DNA of 64,000 bases from Apostichopus japonicus (taxonomy: Eukaryota; Echinodermata; Holothuroidea; Aspidochirotida; Stichopodidae), in contig NC_092579.1 in the NCBI RefSeq assembly GCF_037975245.1, positions 13,066,678 through 13,130,677 on the forward strand. Direction: 5' to 3'. The notes under the pieces were generated by a model. It saw only the letters and a program-made list of their open reading frames with translations, searched no databases and was not told the DNA's origin. A program made the position numbers and the translations under genes. Shown here one piece after another: positions 36,326 through 51,300 of the stretch (its first letter is position 1; each line of letters opens with the position of its first letter).

Positions 36326-39300
36326 ATGCCGTCGGAGCAGTTGCGAAATCAGGCCAGTAACGCCGTGGTAACTCCAGTGGAAAAACCTTTTCATTATACG
36401 TAAGCATTCATTATACATTTCTATAATAATTAGTGTTAAAAAGTAAGGGAGACAGTCATTCATATCGATGATTTCTGTTTCTTTTTTCTAGGTACCTGAA
36501 AGAGTTTCGTACTCAGCAATGCCAGGACTTCCTTCAACACAAATGTCCAAACCATAGACCATTTACTTGCTTTCATTGGCATTTTCTCAACCAAAGGAGA
36601 AGAAGACCGATAAGAAAACGTGATGGAACTTTTAATTATAGTCCAGATGTTTATTGCACGAAATATGATGATACAACAGGAATGTGTCCAGATGGCGATG
36701 AGTAAGTTACTCAGTAAAGCATGTTGCTTTGTTTTGTTTACAAACCTTGGAAAGTTGTGACGCCATGTTTGTTGCGATCGAGAGTGTTCAAAATGACTCT
36801 CGTCGTGCATCACAACGAGCTGTTGTCACCTTTCAATAATCTATTTACGAAATAATGTTCCAATTTTGAAAAGTCCAGTCACTTCGGTTTAATTTGTTGT
36901 CATTTTAGAAGTCGTTTCGTAACAGATGAGTTCATTTATTGGTAGCCTATGCTTGAGTAGAATTTGTATTGGCCGCGTTATATCCACACATATCCTATCG
37001 TGTACATTGTGTGAGTCATGCTCATATATTAGCGTATAGCGTAGGCTACACACACAGACACAAACACAGCTGTTACGAAGATTGTCCCATATAGGCCTGT
37101 GTCGATATTGAATATCGTACATCCAATGTTGTGTTGTACCGTCACAGTAACGTTCATTATTTAGGAGTATTGTTTTGAAAATTTATAGGAATCCACTTAG
37201 TGGTAGTGATACATTTATTCACAACTTGTGCTTTACATTTAAAATTTAAAATAATACATTGATCTATTTGCCATGCACAATTAATAATAGGCCTCCAGAG
37301 GCTAGTGAATTTGCAAGTTCATCAAAGTTTATTACAAGTTGAAAACCCCATGGAGGCTATGCAGGGGTAATCACCTACATGTTGCCTTTAATTACCAGGT
37401 TTTGTAACATTAGTTGTTTATTATGGAAACATTAAGCTGCAATTGAAATATTGCTATATGAAATATTAAACTTTGTTAGCAATTTATGCAAAATATTGAC
37501 TTGCTCTACTTTACTAGCTCAACAAAATGCAGAAAATTGTTGATTCATACTTGATGCTCTGCAAAATTTTCTGCAAAACGAATTTTAATTTTCTCACTTA
37601 AAGTTTGCAATTTGATCAGTTCAACATATTTTGTTGCCAAAAAATTAATTACACACAGTATAACACGAGTAGTTCATCATTTTGATGCAAAATTGTGAAA
37701 TGATAACATTCATATGTTATCATTTTCAGGATCTTTCAGAAAATTATTAAAGTAAGCACTCAATATTTAATGAACAATTTTTTGGGCTGCATTATGTTAT
37801 GTTGTTGATATTTTGTAATTTCTTTTGTTTTGCATCTGGATGATGGATTCATTAATTGGTTGCAAATTGTATACATGTATGTACATTTAATTGATCCAAT
37901 GATTTGTTGGAAATTCTTTCTTATTACAGGGACATCTTCACTTGTTGTGGCACCTTCAAACATTTCCATAGTTTATAGCTGACATTTAACTTTCTGCACT
38001 CCGTCACGTCAAAAGTTAACCTTAATTAACGATTTAAGGCAATCACATTATTGGACTGTGTGTAGTTATATATACCAACAATACAACCTAATGGAGATCA
38101 ACTAAGGATGTTGTGCAAATTTTACAAACATTGGAATTATCAAAACTATTGGAAGATTCTATATTCTATTATCGAAGGTTGAGGTTGTTTTTTTTTGCAA
38201 CCACAGTTTTGCTTTGTGTAAAAATCTTTCTATGGTTTTGATGAAATCATTGACCACTGAAATAGTGAACATGGACTGGTTTTCAATATATTTTACACAA
38301 AGTCAGTAGCAAGCAATGCATTTGCAGAGATTTGATTTGGGAGAGATGGGCATTGTTATTTTTTAACTAGACATTTATTGGTTAAAATATATTCCTGTTG
38401 AGACTCTTCAGTATAGATGATGTGCTACTGTACTCCTCACTTTGATTTATTATGAACCACAGATCTTGAAGGTTTGTCAAACATATGGAAACTGCTGCAC
38501 TACAGTGGCAAAGCGTCCATACAGTCAGGGGGCATCCGCCCCCCCCTGATGGACTGCTGGCGCCCTTATCAGCTTTTTACCACTTTTTTCTTTATTCGCG
38601 ATTATTGACTTTTTTATTGTGCTCTCATCTACCGATTGATATTTGTCACATTATCTGCAAATTAGCAAGGCTCGGAAAGGGTCATTTCCAGCGATCTAGG
38701 GAGTATCTTTACTGTACGCCGGGCCAACCTGTGGTGGCGCTCTGCTTAGATAGTGTCAAAAGCACCCCTACAAACCTTTCTCACCCCCCCCCCCCCCCCG
38801 ACCAATACCCCTAGCTCCGTCACTGCTGCACTAATGTTTAGGCAAAATAGAGTAAGTCAAATTACATGAGGGTACAGAATTTTCTCAAATAGCACACTGG
38901 TTGCCATTAAAATGCCATGACTTGTCTCAAGGTGAAAGGTTCGTTATTGAACCAACATGCAGACTAATTCTGTATTGTGCATGGATCAAAAGAGAAGCTT
39001 AGACTTCCTATTGTATTTTGCATATTGCATAAATGAGATCATTATTCTTCTTCAGTTGTTTGTAACAGGCATTTTGCCATGTGATAACAAGAACGTGTAC
39101 ATCAGTTTATATCACTGATTGGATACATTGCGTCGTATACGGGAAGTTGAACAAATGTTGGATATCCTTTCCAATATATGTTATTTATTATTTAAACATT
39201 TGTGCATGATACAACTGTTTGGCTGCAATTACCACAGTCATTGTAATTTAGGGAGTTACTAATTATTATCCTAAATCAAAACATGTTTAATCCACAACTT

Positions 39301-42300
39301 TAATTAAAGTTGGTTTTCTTCCTGAGGAAAGTTTGTTGGTTTTAGGAGGAGCAGCGCGCTGGAGTGGTAGGGAGTGCAGGTCTGTTGAAGTCGCATATTT
39401 CCCAAAAAGTTCCCTTCAGTCTTAGTTACTATCAATTCACAGATGTATTGATTATGTTGCTTCAAAGCAGAATTGTGTTCCTGGTAAAGCAAATATATAC
39501 CTTTTTTTTAGCAAACTAAAAACAAACAAAACACTGAACCCTGTAGACTAAGTTGTACCACTTTGCCATTTCCAGATGAAAGTTGGTTGGATTTAGGAGG
39601 AGTGGTAGGGAGTGCAGGTCTATTGAAGTCGCATATTTTCCAAAAAGTTCCCTTCAGTCTTAGTAACTATCAATTCACGGATGTACTGTATTGATTATGT
39701 TGCTTGAAAGCAGAATTGTATTCCTAGCAAAGCAAATACCTTTTCTTTCTAGCAAACTAAAAACAAAACAAAACACTGAACAGTGTAGACTAACTTGTAC
39801 CACTTCATTCACAATATTTAACGGGCTGTTACTTGGATGTATTCAAACAGTGCAGTTTGGGGGATTTCAAATTGTTTGGGATTTCAAATTTCCTAAAATT
39901 ACTAGCTACCATATTTACTGAGCTAGCACTGATGAAGTAACCTTGTTAATACTCTTTGTGTTTTCATTGTACATTCATGTGTCAGTTCTTTTTATGTTCT
40001 GAGGTTCAGAGTGACGTTCACCCCCCACCCAACCCCCACCAAAGGGGGGGAAAGGGTAACGTATCACACTGATAGTTGATGTAGATTTTTTTTTGTAGAA
40101 ATAGCGAAACTGCCACTGGTATATTATTGAATAGGGATTCTTGGCAGATTGCTTGCTAGAACTACTGTCTTTCACTGAATGGTGTTATCTTTGAATGGGC
40201 TGTTCCCTGTGTTGATGTTGATACAAACCTAAGGTGAAATTACTGAGCATTACAAGTGTTGTAATTTCTTTGGAATTTGTCAACAGTGAATGATGTCTTA
40301 TTGACTAAGAATCCGACATGACAAAGATCAGCATTCCTTCCTAGCACTAAATGCAAAGAAGGTTTCTTGGGGATCAATAATAATAAGGCTAAAATTTGTA
40401 TTACCTACTTTTCAGAGTAAAGCAAATTTGTCGACCAGGTCGCAATTTATCAGGAAAAATGCTTGAGGTGGTCGGCAGAAATAGTGAGGTGGCTACCACA
40501 AGATGCATATAATGGCGGTCACATCTTTGCATTAGTTTACTGTACTGAAATTAACACTGGTTGCAACCTTCATTCTTCCATGATGTGAAAGGAATTGAAT
40601 GGTACTTGGTGATTGCCTACTGGGATTTTGTTTATCAAGGGTGTTATTTAATATGCAGCATTCTTCATTCAGTTCTTACATTTGCAACAGTGTTAGATAA
40701 TAACATACCAAGTGGCAAGTTCATAATGATTTCACAGGGGAATTGCATCAGGCCACAGGAATCTTAGTATTTTGTTTACCCTCAGACAACGCTAACAAAA
40801 AGATACCTGTTCAGTTATTACAACTTTGTTGTCTAGATGTACTGTAGTATTATCAGTATCTTTTAAGGGACCATACTGTTTATTTATTTCAAAACTAAGC
40901 AAACTTCCCTTGGCCTCTATTGTAAGCATTATGTACTAGTTTGCCCTGTGTTATCTCCATGTGTGTGTTAGTATCCATATTATGAGCAGTTTCTATTGCA
41001 GCAGGTAGTTGTGTAGAGGTAGTGGTAACACTATTTTGGAGTTGAGTTCACATATATGACACTGTAATAGATGAAGTGCAGTAAATTACAGTATAACTTC
41101 ATGGTTGAATAGTCAATTTGATATAAATTTGAAGCACTGACATACAAACCTAAAATGCAGTTGTTTGAAATGATGCCTGCATGATGTTTGTCCATTGGAA
41201 TGTTTCTCAAAAAGATTGTATATTTCAACAAATTTAGCCAAATATTTCCACGGCCTCTTTTTGCTGCAACGGTTGAGAGGAGAGAAAGGAGATTGTGAGT
41301 GCAGAGAGTAAAAAATAAAAGAATGGGTAATTGGATTTATTAAGTAAACAAGAGTTTAATATTCCATTCATGACAACTGCGACATTGCCTCATTCAGCAA
41401 CACCAAGCAATCAAGGATATTGACTCGTCCCTTCATCTCTTTGATAATTCTATCTAGGAAGCTCTCTCTCTCTCTCTCTTCTGACTTACCAGTCTCTTAA
41501 GAAAGAGATCCTCCATCTTGCTTGGAGAATTAGGTCAGGTCATCTTCGTATCGCTTTACAGCTTTTGACTATCTTGAGAGATCTCACCAATCTGATATAC
41601 CTTGGGTGATATTGATTTTCCATTTGATCAGACAAGTCAAGCATGCAGAAGCAACAGAAACGAGTGAAGTCTATAATGTTTGCTGCACTTTGGTAGACTA
41701 GCCTTACTAGTACATTCTCTTTAGCAGTACCTACTGTAACTAGAGTCACATAGTACAATTATACACTTTTTTATGATTGCTGCAGCTGCAATTGAAGACT
41801 TTTTAGGTACATCTGAAATTTATTAATATTTGGCTATTGATTGTTTTTTTGCTCTTTCTCTTTGGGGGGGGGGGGGGGGTCCAATAAGGGCATGGAAATG
41901 GAAACAGTCAAACTTTTGTAAATTGCTATGGTGATATATAGATACATTTGGTGTTGAAATTTTGATTGCAGTTTAGAAAATACCTTGAAAAAAGGGACTA
42001 ATTTTATTTTGCAAAATGTCCCTCTGTGGCACAAACGGCTGGTAAGGTTATGTGTGTGTGTGAAATGTTGTGGTTTAAACACTAAGACGTACTTTATTTG
42101 TAAAAAGTGCCATTGATAATGTGTGTGAACAGTTAAATTATGGAATACTAACTTAGCCTTTACAAAGGTTTGTCTATCCAGTATGAACAGTTCTGTGGTG
42201 TAGTGCAATATATGTCGTCACTGAACAATTCAAAGTTTTAAATGGTTACACTTCAGTGCCATAACATTCTGTGCAGAAATACAATAACTGTATTTTTAGA

Positions 42301-45300
42301 TCTTTGTCAAATTCTGCTTCAAACCAACACAATCTGTGAATCCTTGACGAGTTTACAATGATAAACATTAGTTGGATGACCATGCAGATGTATACAATGG
42401 AATGCTGTAAAAGGAGCAGAACAGTCTGAGTTATAAACTGTACAAGGATGTTGGCTAAATGTTCTCATTTTGCTGATGTATATGGCAAGTTAAATGCCTA
42501 ATAATTCAATAAACCAGGATTATCAACCGATAAACCTGGGTTATCGATCGAAAAACTGGGTTTTCAAACGATATACCAGGTTTATCGATTGAAAAGCCAA
42601 ATTTTTGCTTGATAAACCAGGTCTATTGGTTGATAAACAGGTTTATCGAATTATTTGGCATGGATAAACCTAGTTTTTCGACTGATATCCCAAGTTTTTG
42701 ATAACCTGGTTTATGGACGCCAAATGTCAAATTATTCGATAAACCAAGTTTATTGGTTGATATATAAGCAGGTTTATCGGCTGATAAAGTGCAGGTTTAT
42801 CACGTAATAAACCAGGTTCATCAACAAATTTGACATATCAATTTGATTATCTCGGTTGATCAATTTGATTAACCAGATTCATCACTTGATAACCCAGGTT
42901 CATCGACCGATAGGGCAAGTTTATGGAGCAATAAAAAAGGTTTATCTGGTAGAAACTTGGCTCATTATTCCAAAAACCTGGTTGATCGGTCAAAAACCTG
43001 GGTTATCATTCTATAAACCATAAACCAGGTTTATCCAATAATTGGTCATTTGGCTTGCCATAGACGTTTGCAAAGGTAGTCTGTAAGTTTGATGTCAAGA
43101 ATCCTCCAGTACCCGATGTGTGATTACCCAATCAGTTTGTTTTGCCGCTTAATGAAGCTGTTACATCATGTTTGCAGTACCTGTGTAGCGTTGATGAGGT
43201 CTTTGATTAGTAGATGACCCCCTACAAACAAAAGCCTCATTTGCAAGCTCATTAGTAAATTTCTTTTAAGTTGATGAATGGACAGATCTGAAGACTAGTA
43301 ATATATTTTCAGTTTCTGTTTGAGGTTTTCAAGTGAACAAATAAACTCACCTATTTGTACACTGGAAATAACAGTTGGATTGTTGCTGTGCAGTAGCACA
43401 CGCTGTACGGTGAATGTTAACATCTTGTTATTACAACGTTAGATAGCTTTAGATTTTGATGGCTCAATAACATAAATCATTAGAAGTTGATAATTTTGTC
43501 AGTCAAGTTTTGTTGTTGTAAAAAAATGAAAAAAATATGGCAACTGTGTAAGACATTGCTATACCTCCTTGGATGCGACTGGATACTGGATAAATTACTC
43601 CTCATAGTTAGGGGAGTTAGAGGGTGTAGTCACTGTAGTGGGCTTACTTGTGATAGGATATTTTAGCGTAACAGATTAGGGCATTTTCAGACCTATTACT
43701 TTAATCATTCCAATCCATAGGATTAGGTATATCCTCAAGGGTTGTGGCCTGCTGGTTAGGTACAAGATATCCCTGTGGCCAATCCCTGCACAAAACCATA
43801 AGACCGAAAACAGGCCTTGTTTTGTCATTTTGGTGCTGATGTTGTCCTACAGGTATGCCAGATACATTGCAAGCCTATCGTATGCCTATGCATGAAATTA
43901 CTGTGAAATTATGAATGAATTTAATGTTTGTAACTACTGTAGTGTACATGTATGAGAACTGACTGTAGCCCTTAATGATATGATCGATAATACTAAATGA
44001 GGTACTAGTCAGTCGTGCACAGTATCACACAGCAACAACAAGAAAGTGCACTTCTACTAGCTGATGCAAGATATAATCCCAGGCTCTATTAGATATCTCC
44101 TATCTGATCCAGGGACTAATCCCATGCTCTATGATATATCACCTATCTGATCCAGGGACTATGAGATATCTCCTATCTGATCCAGGGACTAATCACATGC
44201 TCTATGCTATATCTCCTATCTGATCCAGGGACTAATCCCATGCTCTATGCGATATCTCCTATCGGATCCAGGGACTAATCCCAGGCTCTATGAGATACCT
44301 CCTTTTAGATCCAGTTACTAATCCCAGGCTCTATGAGATATCTCCTATCTGATCCAGGGACTAATCCCAGGCTCTATGGGATATCTCCTTTCTGATCCAG
44401 GGACGAATACCAGGCTCTATGTGATATCTCCTATCTGACCCAGGGACACCTTGGAATACAATTTTTCTTTTCCCGAGGGGTGTTCTGTGAAAAGTGTAAC
44501 TCATGGCTCATGCATTAATTGAATTTGTATTTTTAGATCTACTTTTGAAAGTTTAGGCTACCATGTTGATCATCCACTGTATCCAGAACTGCAAAGGATC
44601 TAAAATACTCTAGATATTTTATACATTGTAAAGTATGTTTTAAACATGTATGTTAAATATCTTTCTATTTTGACAGATGCCAATATTTGCACAGAAACAC
44701 CGGTGACACAGAAAGACGATATCACTTACGGTACTACAAGACGGGAACCTGTGTTCATGAAACCGATTCCAGAGGGCACTGTGTTAAAAATGGACCTCAT
44801 TGTGCATTTGCCCATGGCCCTCATGATCTACGTCAACCGGTCTACGACATTCGGGAGATGTCTGCTCAGCCTAAATCACCCACACCAGTTCCAGAGACGA
44901 CAGCGTCATCTAATGGTGATTCCATAGCAACCTCTTCTAGTCCAACTATAGGAAGCATCAGTGATAAAGATAAAGTTGTAATTGTAGATGATCCACAATG
45001 GAATGGTGAGTTGAAAATTTACTCACAAAATGTTAGCTGCATTGGTTTGATGCCATATCAGTGTGTCTATCTGTCTGTCTATGTTTCCCTCTTGGCATAA
45101 TGTGACCTGAGTAATGCCTCCCTACCTCTTTTTGCTTTACCACCCAAAGTATCGATTAATACGTTACTAAATGGATTTTCTTAGTCTTGATTAGTTGGTA
45201 AATGTTTCAAGTTCAACTCTTCTCCCATCTGTATTTTAACCTTTGGCATAATGTGATCTGAGAAATGCCTCTCTATCTCTTTTTGTTTGACCACCCAAAG

Positions 45301-48300
45301 TATCAATTAATACGTCGTTACTTATTGGATTTTCTTGGTCTTGATTAGTTGGTAAATGTTTCAACTTCAACTCTCTCCCATCTGTATTTAACCTTTGAAG
45401 TAATTTTTCTCCTTCAAAACTCTATTCCTCTAGCCTCCTGATTAATATACTAGTGATGGGTCAACAGAATGTATGTATTGAACATCACAACAATTTTAGA
45501 GATGATATGTGCCCTGAAAGGTATGATTATACAACCATATGTTGTTGTGAATTTAACCATGTCATAGTGGTACCATCAGTATGTACATGTAGTCTGTACC
45601 CTTGTCAATAAATGCTTTGATCTGCTTCTTTCTCCTTTAGATACGATATTTGTTTTAGCCAATTATAAAACGGAGCCTTGTAAGAGGCCACCTCGGTTAT
45701 GTAGACAGGGCTATGCTTGTCCCCAGTACCACAATGCCAGAGATCGGCGAAGATCTCCAATGGTCTATCGATACAGGTAAATTTGATTAAGGTCTCGTCA
45801 AAGAAAAACTGTGATTGAAAATTAAATCAAATTTTGCAAGCAACTTTCAACTTAATTTTGTTTTGTGGTCATTGTAGTATAATTTAATAGAAATTGCTTC
45901 AAGTGAAAATGCTATGAAGACAGATCAATAATACAGTAAATGTCATTGTACTTAAAGAAGTGCTTCCTTTTTCTACTGAAAAATGGGAAGTGACATTTGG
46001 AAGGTTGATCAGAGTTGCTGTCTATTGTTGCCTGATGAGGTAGAAGAGGTAAAATATAAAAGAATGTGAGGAGAAGGGGGGGGGGGGGGGAGACTGAGGA
46101 TGAAAATGGGAAAACGGGACTTGAAACAGGATACTGGGGTGTGTTGTTAAAGGAATCATTTATTGAAAAATGGGATCCAGTCCTTCCAGTCATATCATGT
46201 TTTGTCTTTGTATCACCCTAAGCCTTGTATGGTTCATTGAATTTAAATTTGATCAAAAAGAAAATAGGGGGATGAAAACTTGGAGGTTGAAAACTTAAAA
46301 GATAAGAAACACATATGATACTTGATGAAATACCACGCTGTGTAGTGGCAATGTTTGGGAAGTAGAAATAAACAATAGTGGGAGAGGGAGGGGGTGGGGG
46401 AATGGGAGTAGTGATGGCCAATATTCATGGCAATGAGGCAATCACCAACAATAATTGACAGTATTTTACATTCTAGTTGATATATAAGGATGTATGTATT
46501 TATATACTTACCAATATTGTGCCTTTTTGACAGATCTACACCATGTCCCAATGTCAAACATGGTGATGAATGGGGAGAAATTTCAAACTGTGAACAAGAA
46601 GATATGTGTCAGTATTGCCACACGAGGACCGAGCAGCAGTTCCACCCAGAGATTTACAAATCCACTAAGTGTAACGATATGCAGCAGACGGGGTATTGCC
46701 CGAGAGGACCCTTCTGTGCATTTGCTCACGTGGAACGTAAGTTCTAGAAGATATTGCACTTGTGCCGAAATCTATCAGATTGTCATTTTTAGTGGAATAT
46801 ATGCAAAAAACCTTTTTTATTATATACGAGCCGACCCGTGTTTCTTGGTCGTTGTAGTATAGAGATACGTGGTGGGTACTCAATCCTTGTTTTGCCAAAA
46901 GTAATGTACACATACTCTCTTTGTTTGGCTTGTACTTCATTTTAGACTCGGTAAGTAGTAGCCTCTCAATCTGGCAGTCATTCCATCACTAGGGTATTCT
47001 CTTATCATATTTACGTTAAATACAATAATAAGTTTTTAAAGTGCTCAACTTGTACATGGAGATGAGCAGCTGAGGGAGGGATGAGGGGGGGGGGGCAGGG
47101 AGAAGCTGAGAGATGGTTGTATTTATGTGCCAAATTTGAAAGACTCAAAGTTCCATTGGGGAAGAGTCTAAGCCACCACCTGTATGGCTCTCGGGTGAAA
47201 TATTGGGCCTTCAAATTTGCCAATTGCAGCCATTAATGGTTTATTTGGTTTTTCCTTTTCACTTTACAACATCTCTGAGAATTCCATGCTGTCTCTGCAC
47301 AATTTTTGGTTTGCTGTGCATTTGTCCCTAAAAATACTCCTACAAGTTATTTCTTGACTCTAAAGTGCAAAATCATTTGTTAGTAAATGATGATTAAATT
47401 AGCCCCTTTCCCTTAGCAAGTTTTGCATTACATGGTAGGATGCCACAGGCAACATATAAAACAGATAAGGCTTTGCAGTTTCTCTTGGCTAGTGCACAAT
47501 ATTGCAGTGGTACAGGATTGTAAAGAGATTACCACCACCAAAAAAAAAAAAAAATCATATCTGTAGTAGAAGATGAGATATTTATCCTTTTGATCACTCT
47601 TTTGTTTCCCTGTTGGTTAGAAATTAATCGCCCCCAGCAGTCTTCCTCTCCTTCTTCATTTACATCTCTCCTTTCTTCTCCCACGTCACCCTACTTTAGT
47701 ATGGCATGACTCACTTGCATTTTCTACGTTTGAACAGTGTAACATGTTTCCTCTGATGTATGTGCTTGTTTTGATAACAGCATTTCTTTCTTTCTTTTTT
47801 CCTGTGTGTTTGCAATCGCTCTCATTTTCACAGAGGAAATGAGCTCACAGCGAGACTTCACTCAAGAATTAGGTAATTTAGCCACGTCATCCACGAGGAC
47901 AGTCACAATGCCTGGAAATAGTAACACAACAACATTAGGGCAACATGTACGTATTGTTTTATCAAGTTGACGTTAATTGCATATTGTTGTCGAGTGTGAC
48001 CTCGAGTGAGGTCGGGCGTATGTGTACATTTCTGGAATAACTGATCAACGCAATGCAAGCAGACAAAGGAATGTAAATACTCATGTGTTATGAATTGGGA
48101 ACTAACACAAGACTTATCCTGCTTAGCATTTTCAGAATTTTCACATGATGCAGAGTGAAACAAGTTTCTTTCCCCAAAAAAGGTACAACTTTTGGTTGGT
48201 TGAGGGATGGGAAAAAGAGAGAAGGGGAGGGAGATGAGGTTTCTGTAAATCATAGTGTATGTCACGACAAAATGTTAAGAAACAAATTCATTTGTTAAAT

Positions 48301-51300
48301 TTAATTCTGTTAGATTTCTTTTGATTTTGATGAAACACTGGTGCTCGTCCAACTGTCACCTATAAGGTTTCCAAGTATTTTGATAAGAAGTAAGAAATGG
48401 TACCATCTTCTCAATATATATGCTGGAAGATAAAGTAGATCTAGCTTCTGATTGTGGATATTAATATAGTTATTCATTTGTATTCTCAATTTCTCTCTCT
48501 CTTATAATTTATTGTTGTTATGAATTATAACCTTATGGCATACTTCATGAATCATACTTCTGAAATATTTCTCAGCAGGAGGAATAATGTCATGCAAATA
48601 CATAGAATGGAACTTAAAGCAATGATGGGGGATGATTCAATGGGGTAGGGAGGGGGTGGGTGTGTGTATGGTTGGGGGGGCACATACTTCTAGACAAGCT
48701 CTCATGACCACATAGAGAGACCACAGTAAAAACACTGTCTTTCATATTCACTGTTTACAACCTTTTCAGGTTTCAAACATTCACCAGATTATTTCTTTCT
48801 AGGTGGAGTAATGATGACAAGATCATTCAGTACATTGGAAAATAATAGCTTGATTATATGATACATAACTGTTTTGAGTGAACGAATCGATCCTGTAAAC
48901 TTTTGTTATGTTGTTTATTATTGTTAATTTGTGGCCCACAGATAGGGTTATTGACTGGTAACGATGGTCAACAGTTTCCACCAAATACAATGTACAATCC
49001 AGGGGTGATAGCCAAGCCCAGATCAAACAGTGCATCCAGCAGCTACTCCTCTGAGAGCTCACATCTAAGCTTGACGTACCAGAAAACCATTGCTCCTGTC
49101 ACGTCATCAGATCATAAGGAGGAAACAACAGTAAGTAACATCTCATCTCTCTCTCTCTCTCTCTTTGGATCTCCCTCTCTCTTCCTCTCCTGGAATTATC
49201 TAGATTTTCTCAGCATGAAGGTTGTTCTGTTTGCATTGTTTCATCTCTATAGCAATGAAAATTCACTGCTGCAAAATACATATATATTTTTAGCTTAATT
49301 GACATAACAGAGAATGTACACAGGGGGAAAAAAGGGGTGAAAGGTCATTTGCAGTTGTCAAAAGAGTGGCTCACTTGGTCTTCTGTATTTAAGACCTTTA
49401 AGTGTTTGATACATGTTGGTTTGTGTATTTGTTCTTAAGTGCCGTTATAATCAGAACAGGAAATCTGTGAGACTTCAACGTGTTGGTTGCAGCCGTAGGG
49501 GTTTTTACTCTCTTGTAATGATTACTTCTTTTCCGGTGGTGAAAGGGATTGGATTGATGTAAACAACATCCATGACGGGGTTTTGCACTCATCGTATGTT
49601 ATCTATCTGTAGTTTGAACAATATTTGATCAAAGCATGTTCAATAGTTTACAAGTGCATTTTTTGCATCCACTCAACTCTCTTTGCAATTGTCAATTAAT
49701 AAAGCCGTAACATAACGGTTATTCTGGTTTTGATGTATTTTTGTCAGAGCAGTTTATTTCCAAGTCTAGAAATTTTACAATTTTAGCCATTTGCTAAATC
49801 CTGCAAGTGCGTAAACAATCTACTGTCTAAAATCAAGTCCTCAGTGGTATTTTCATGAGTTGCAGCTCACTTCAGTCAGTGTATAGGCTTATATTAATAA
49901 TGATTATTACTGATGGTAAGCAGTAATACAGGGCCTAAGTTTGGTAAAGAAATAATTCAATTATTTGACTGACGATTGTTAAGCGTCTACTGGCAAAAAA
50001 GCGCACGTTCATGTTTTTGTTCTCTACCGGCAAATTGGCAATATCCACTGGCATTTAGCCAGTAAATAGCCTGGAGTCTCAGTCTGCTGTCTTTGATACC
50101 AGATGACAATCCATCGATCGGCTAGGAGTTGTCGAACAGCTGTAGCTAGGCCTAGACCTTTTTTCTTTGCAATATATCAAACTCTGAACAGAAGTTGTCA
50201 TAGTCACAAAAATTACTATATATGCTAAATTACCAGGTCAATCGATGTTCAAGCAAAAGAAGCAACATCATGTGTTGATTCTGTATGAGCAAAATGCCTC
50301 ATGATTCAAACCAGGATGTTTAATAATGCAAATATGAAACCTTCCAATTCCATTTTGTAATTCTCAATGATTTGAGTCAGTTGTTTGTGATCAAAGGAGG
50401 ATATATTTAGTGATGACAATGCTGTATTGATAGTAATTTAAGATGTTTGATTTGTAGAACCAAGGGGCTGGATTGTGTTGGGTTGTTGGTTTGGTCATTG
50501 GATGACTAGGGCATAAACATTTATTTCTTTATTATATTTTTTTTGAGGTAATGTCCAAATTCTTGTTACAAAAAAAATGTTTGTGATCATACTAAAAGTA
50601 GAAAAGGCGATAAATGTTTCTTGTGGTATGTCAAAAGAATTCTACAAAATTCTGTCATTATATTAAATTAAAATGTATGAATTAGTTTTTTTTTGTAGAG
50701 ACTGTTTTGCACATTTGTAAATTTAGCTAATATTTAGTATTCAATTGTTCACATTTCCTTTTGTTCTCTTGCAGAATTCAGTATTTTCATCGTCTCTAGG
50801 TCACATTATATTACCAACTAACCATGGTCAATCCCAAGGCCAGAGTTTCGGAGTACCCAGTGGCATGTCTGCCACCGCAATGCCTTTTTATCCACCAAGT
50901 GATACCGTGGAATCAGTTATAGGTAAGATATGCACGATTAGGAAAGGAGGGAGGAAAGTGAGATGGGAGGGGAGGGGGGTCAAGGGGGGTCCTTGGGTGT
51001 GTAGGAATCCCCAAGTATGAGTGTGTGGATGATGTTTGTGCCAAGTGTGAAGATTGCCAGAACTTTTTGTATAAGGCCATACTCTATTCACCTTGTAATA
51101 TATTTCATGTTAAATTTGGAATTCAATTGGTTGGGAGTGGTTGAGGGAGAGTTGGGGGGTGGGGGGGGGTTGGGATCGCAAAAGTTAATAGAGAGTGGTA
51201 GTAACTTCCAGAGAATGAACCAAGTTTAAGGTTTTTTTAATAAAATGGAATGACACTACATAGTGTTTATACAATGTACATTCCCAAATGTCCTTATTCT

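Noticed and set aside
44072-44450. Regular repeats that could suggest a CRISPR array
   Set aside because: The 43-bp units are joined head to tail with no unique spacers, in a eukaryotic intron; this is a minisatellite.
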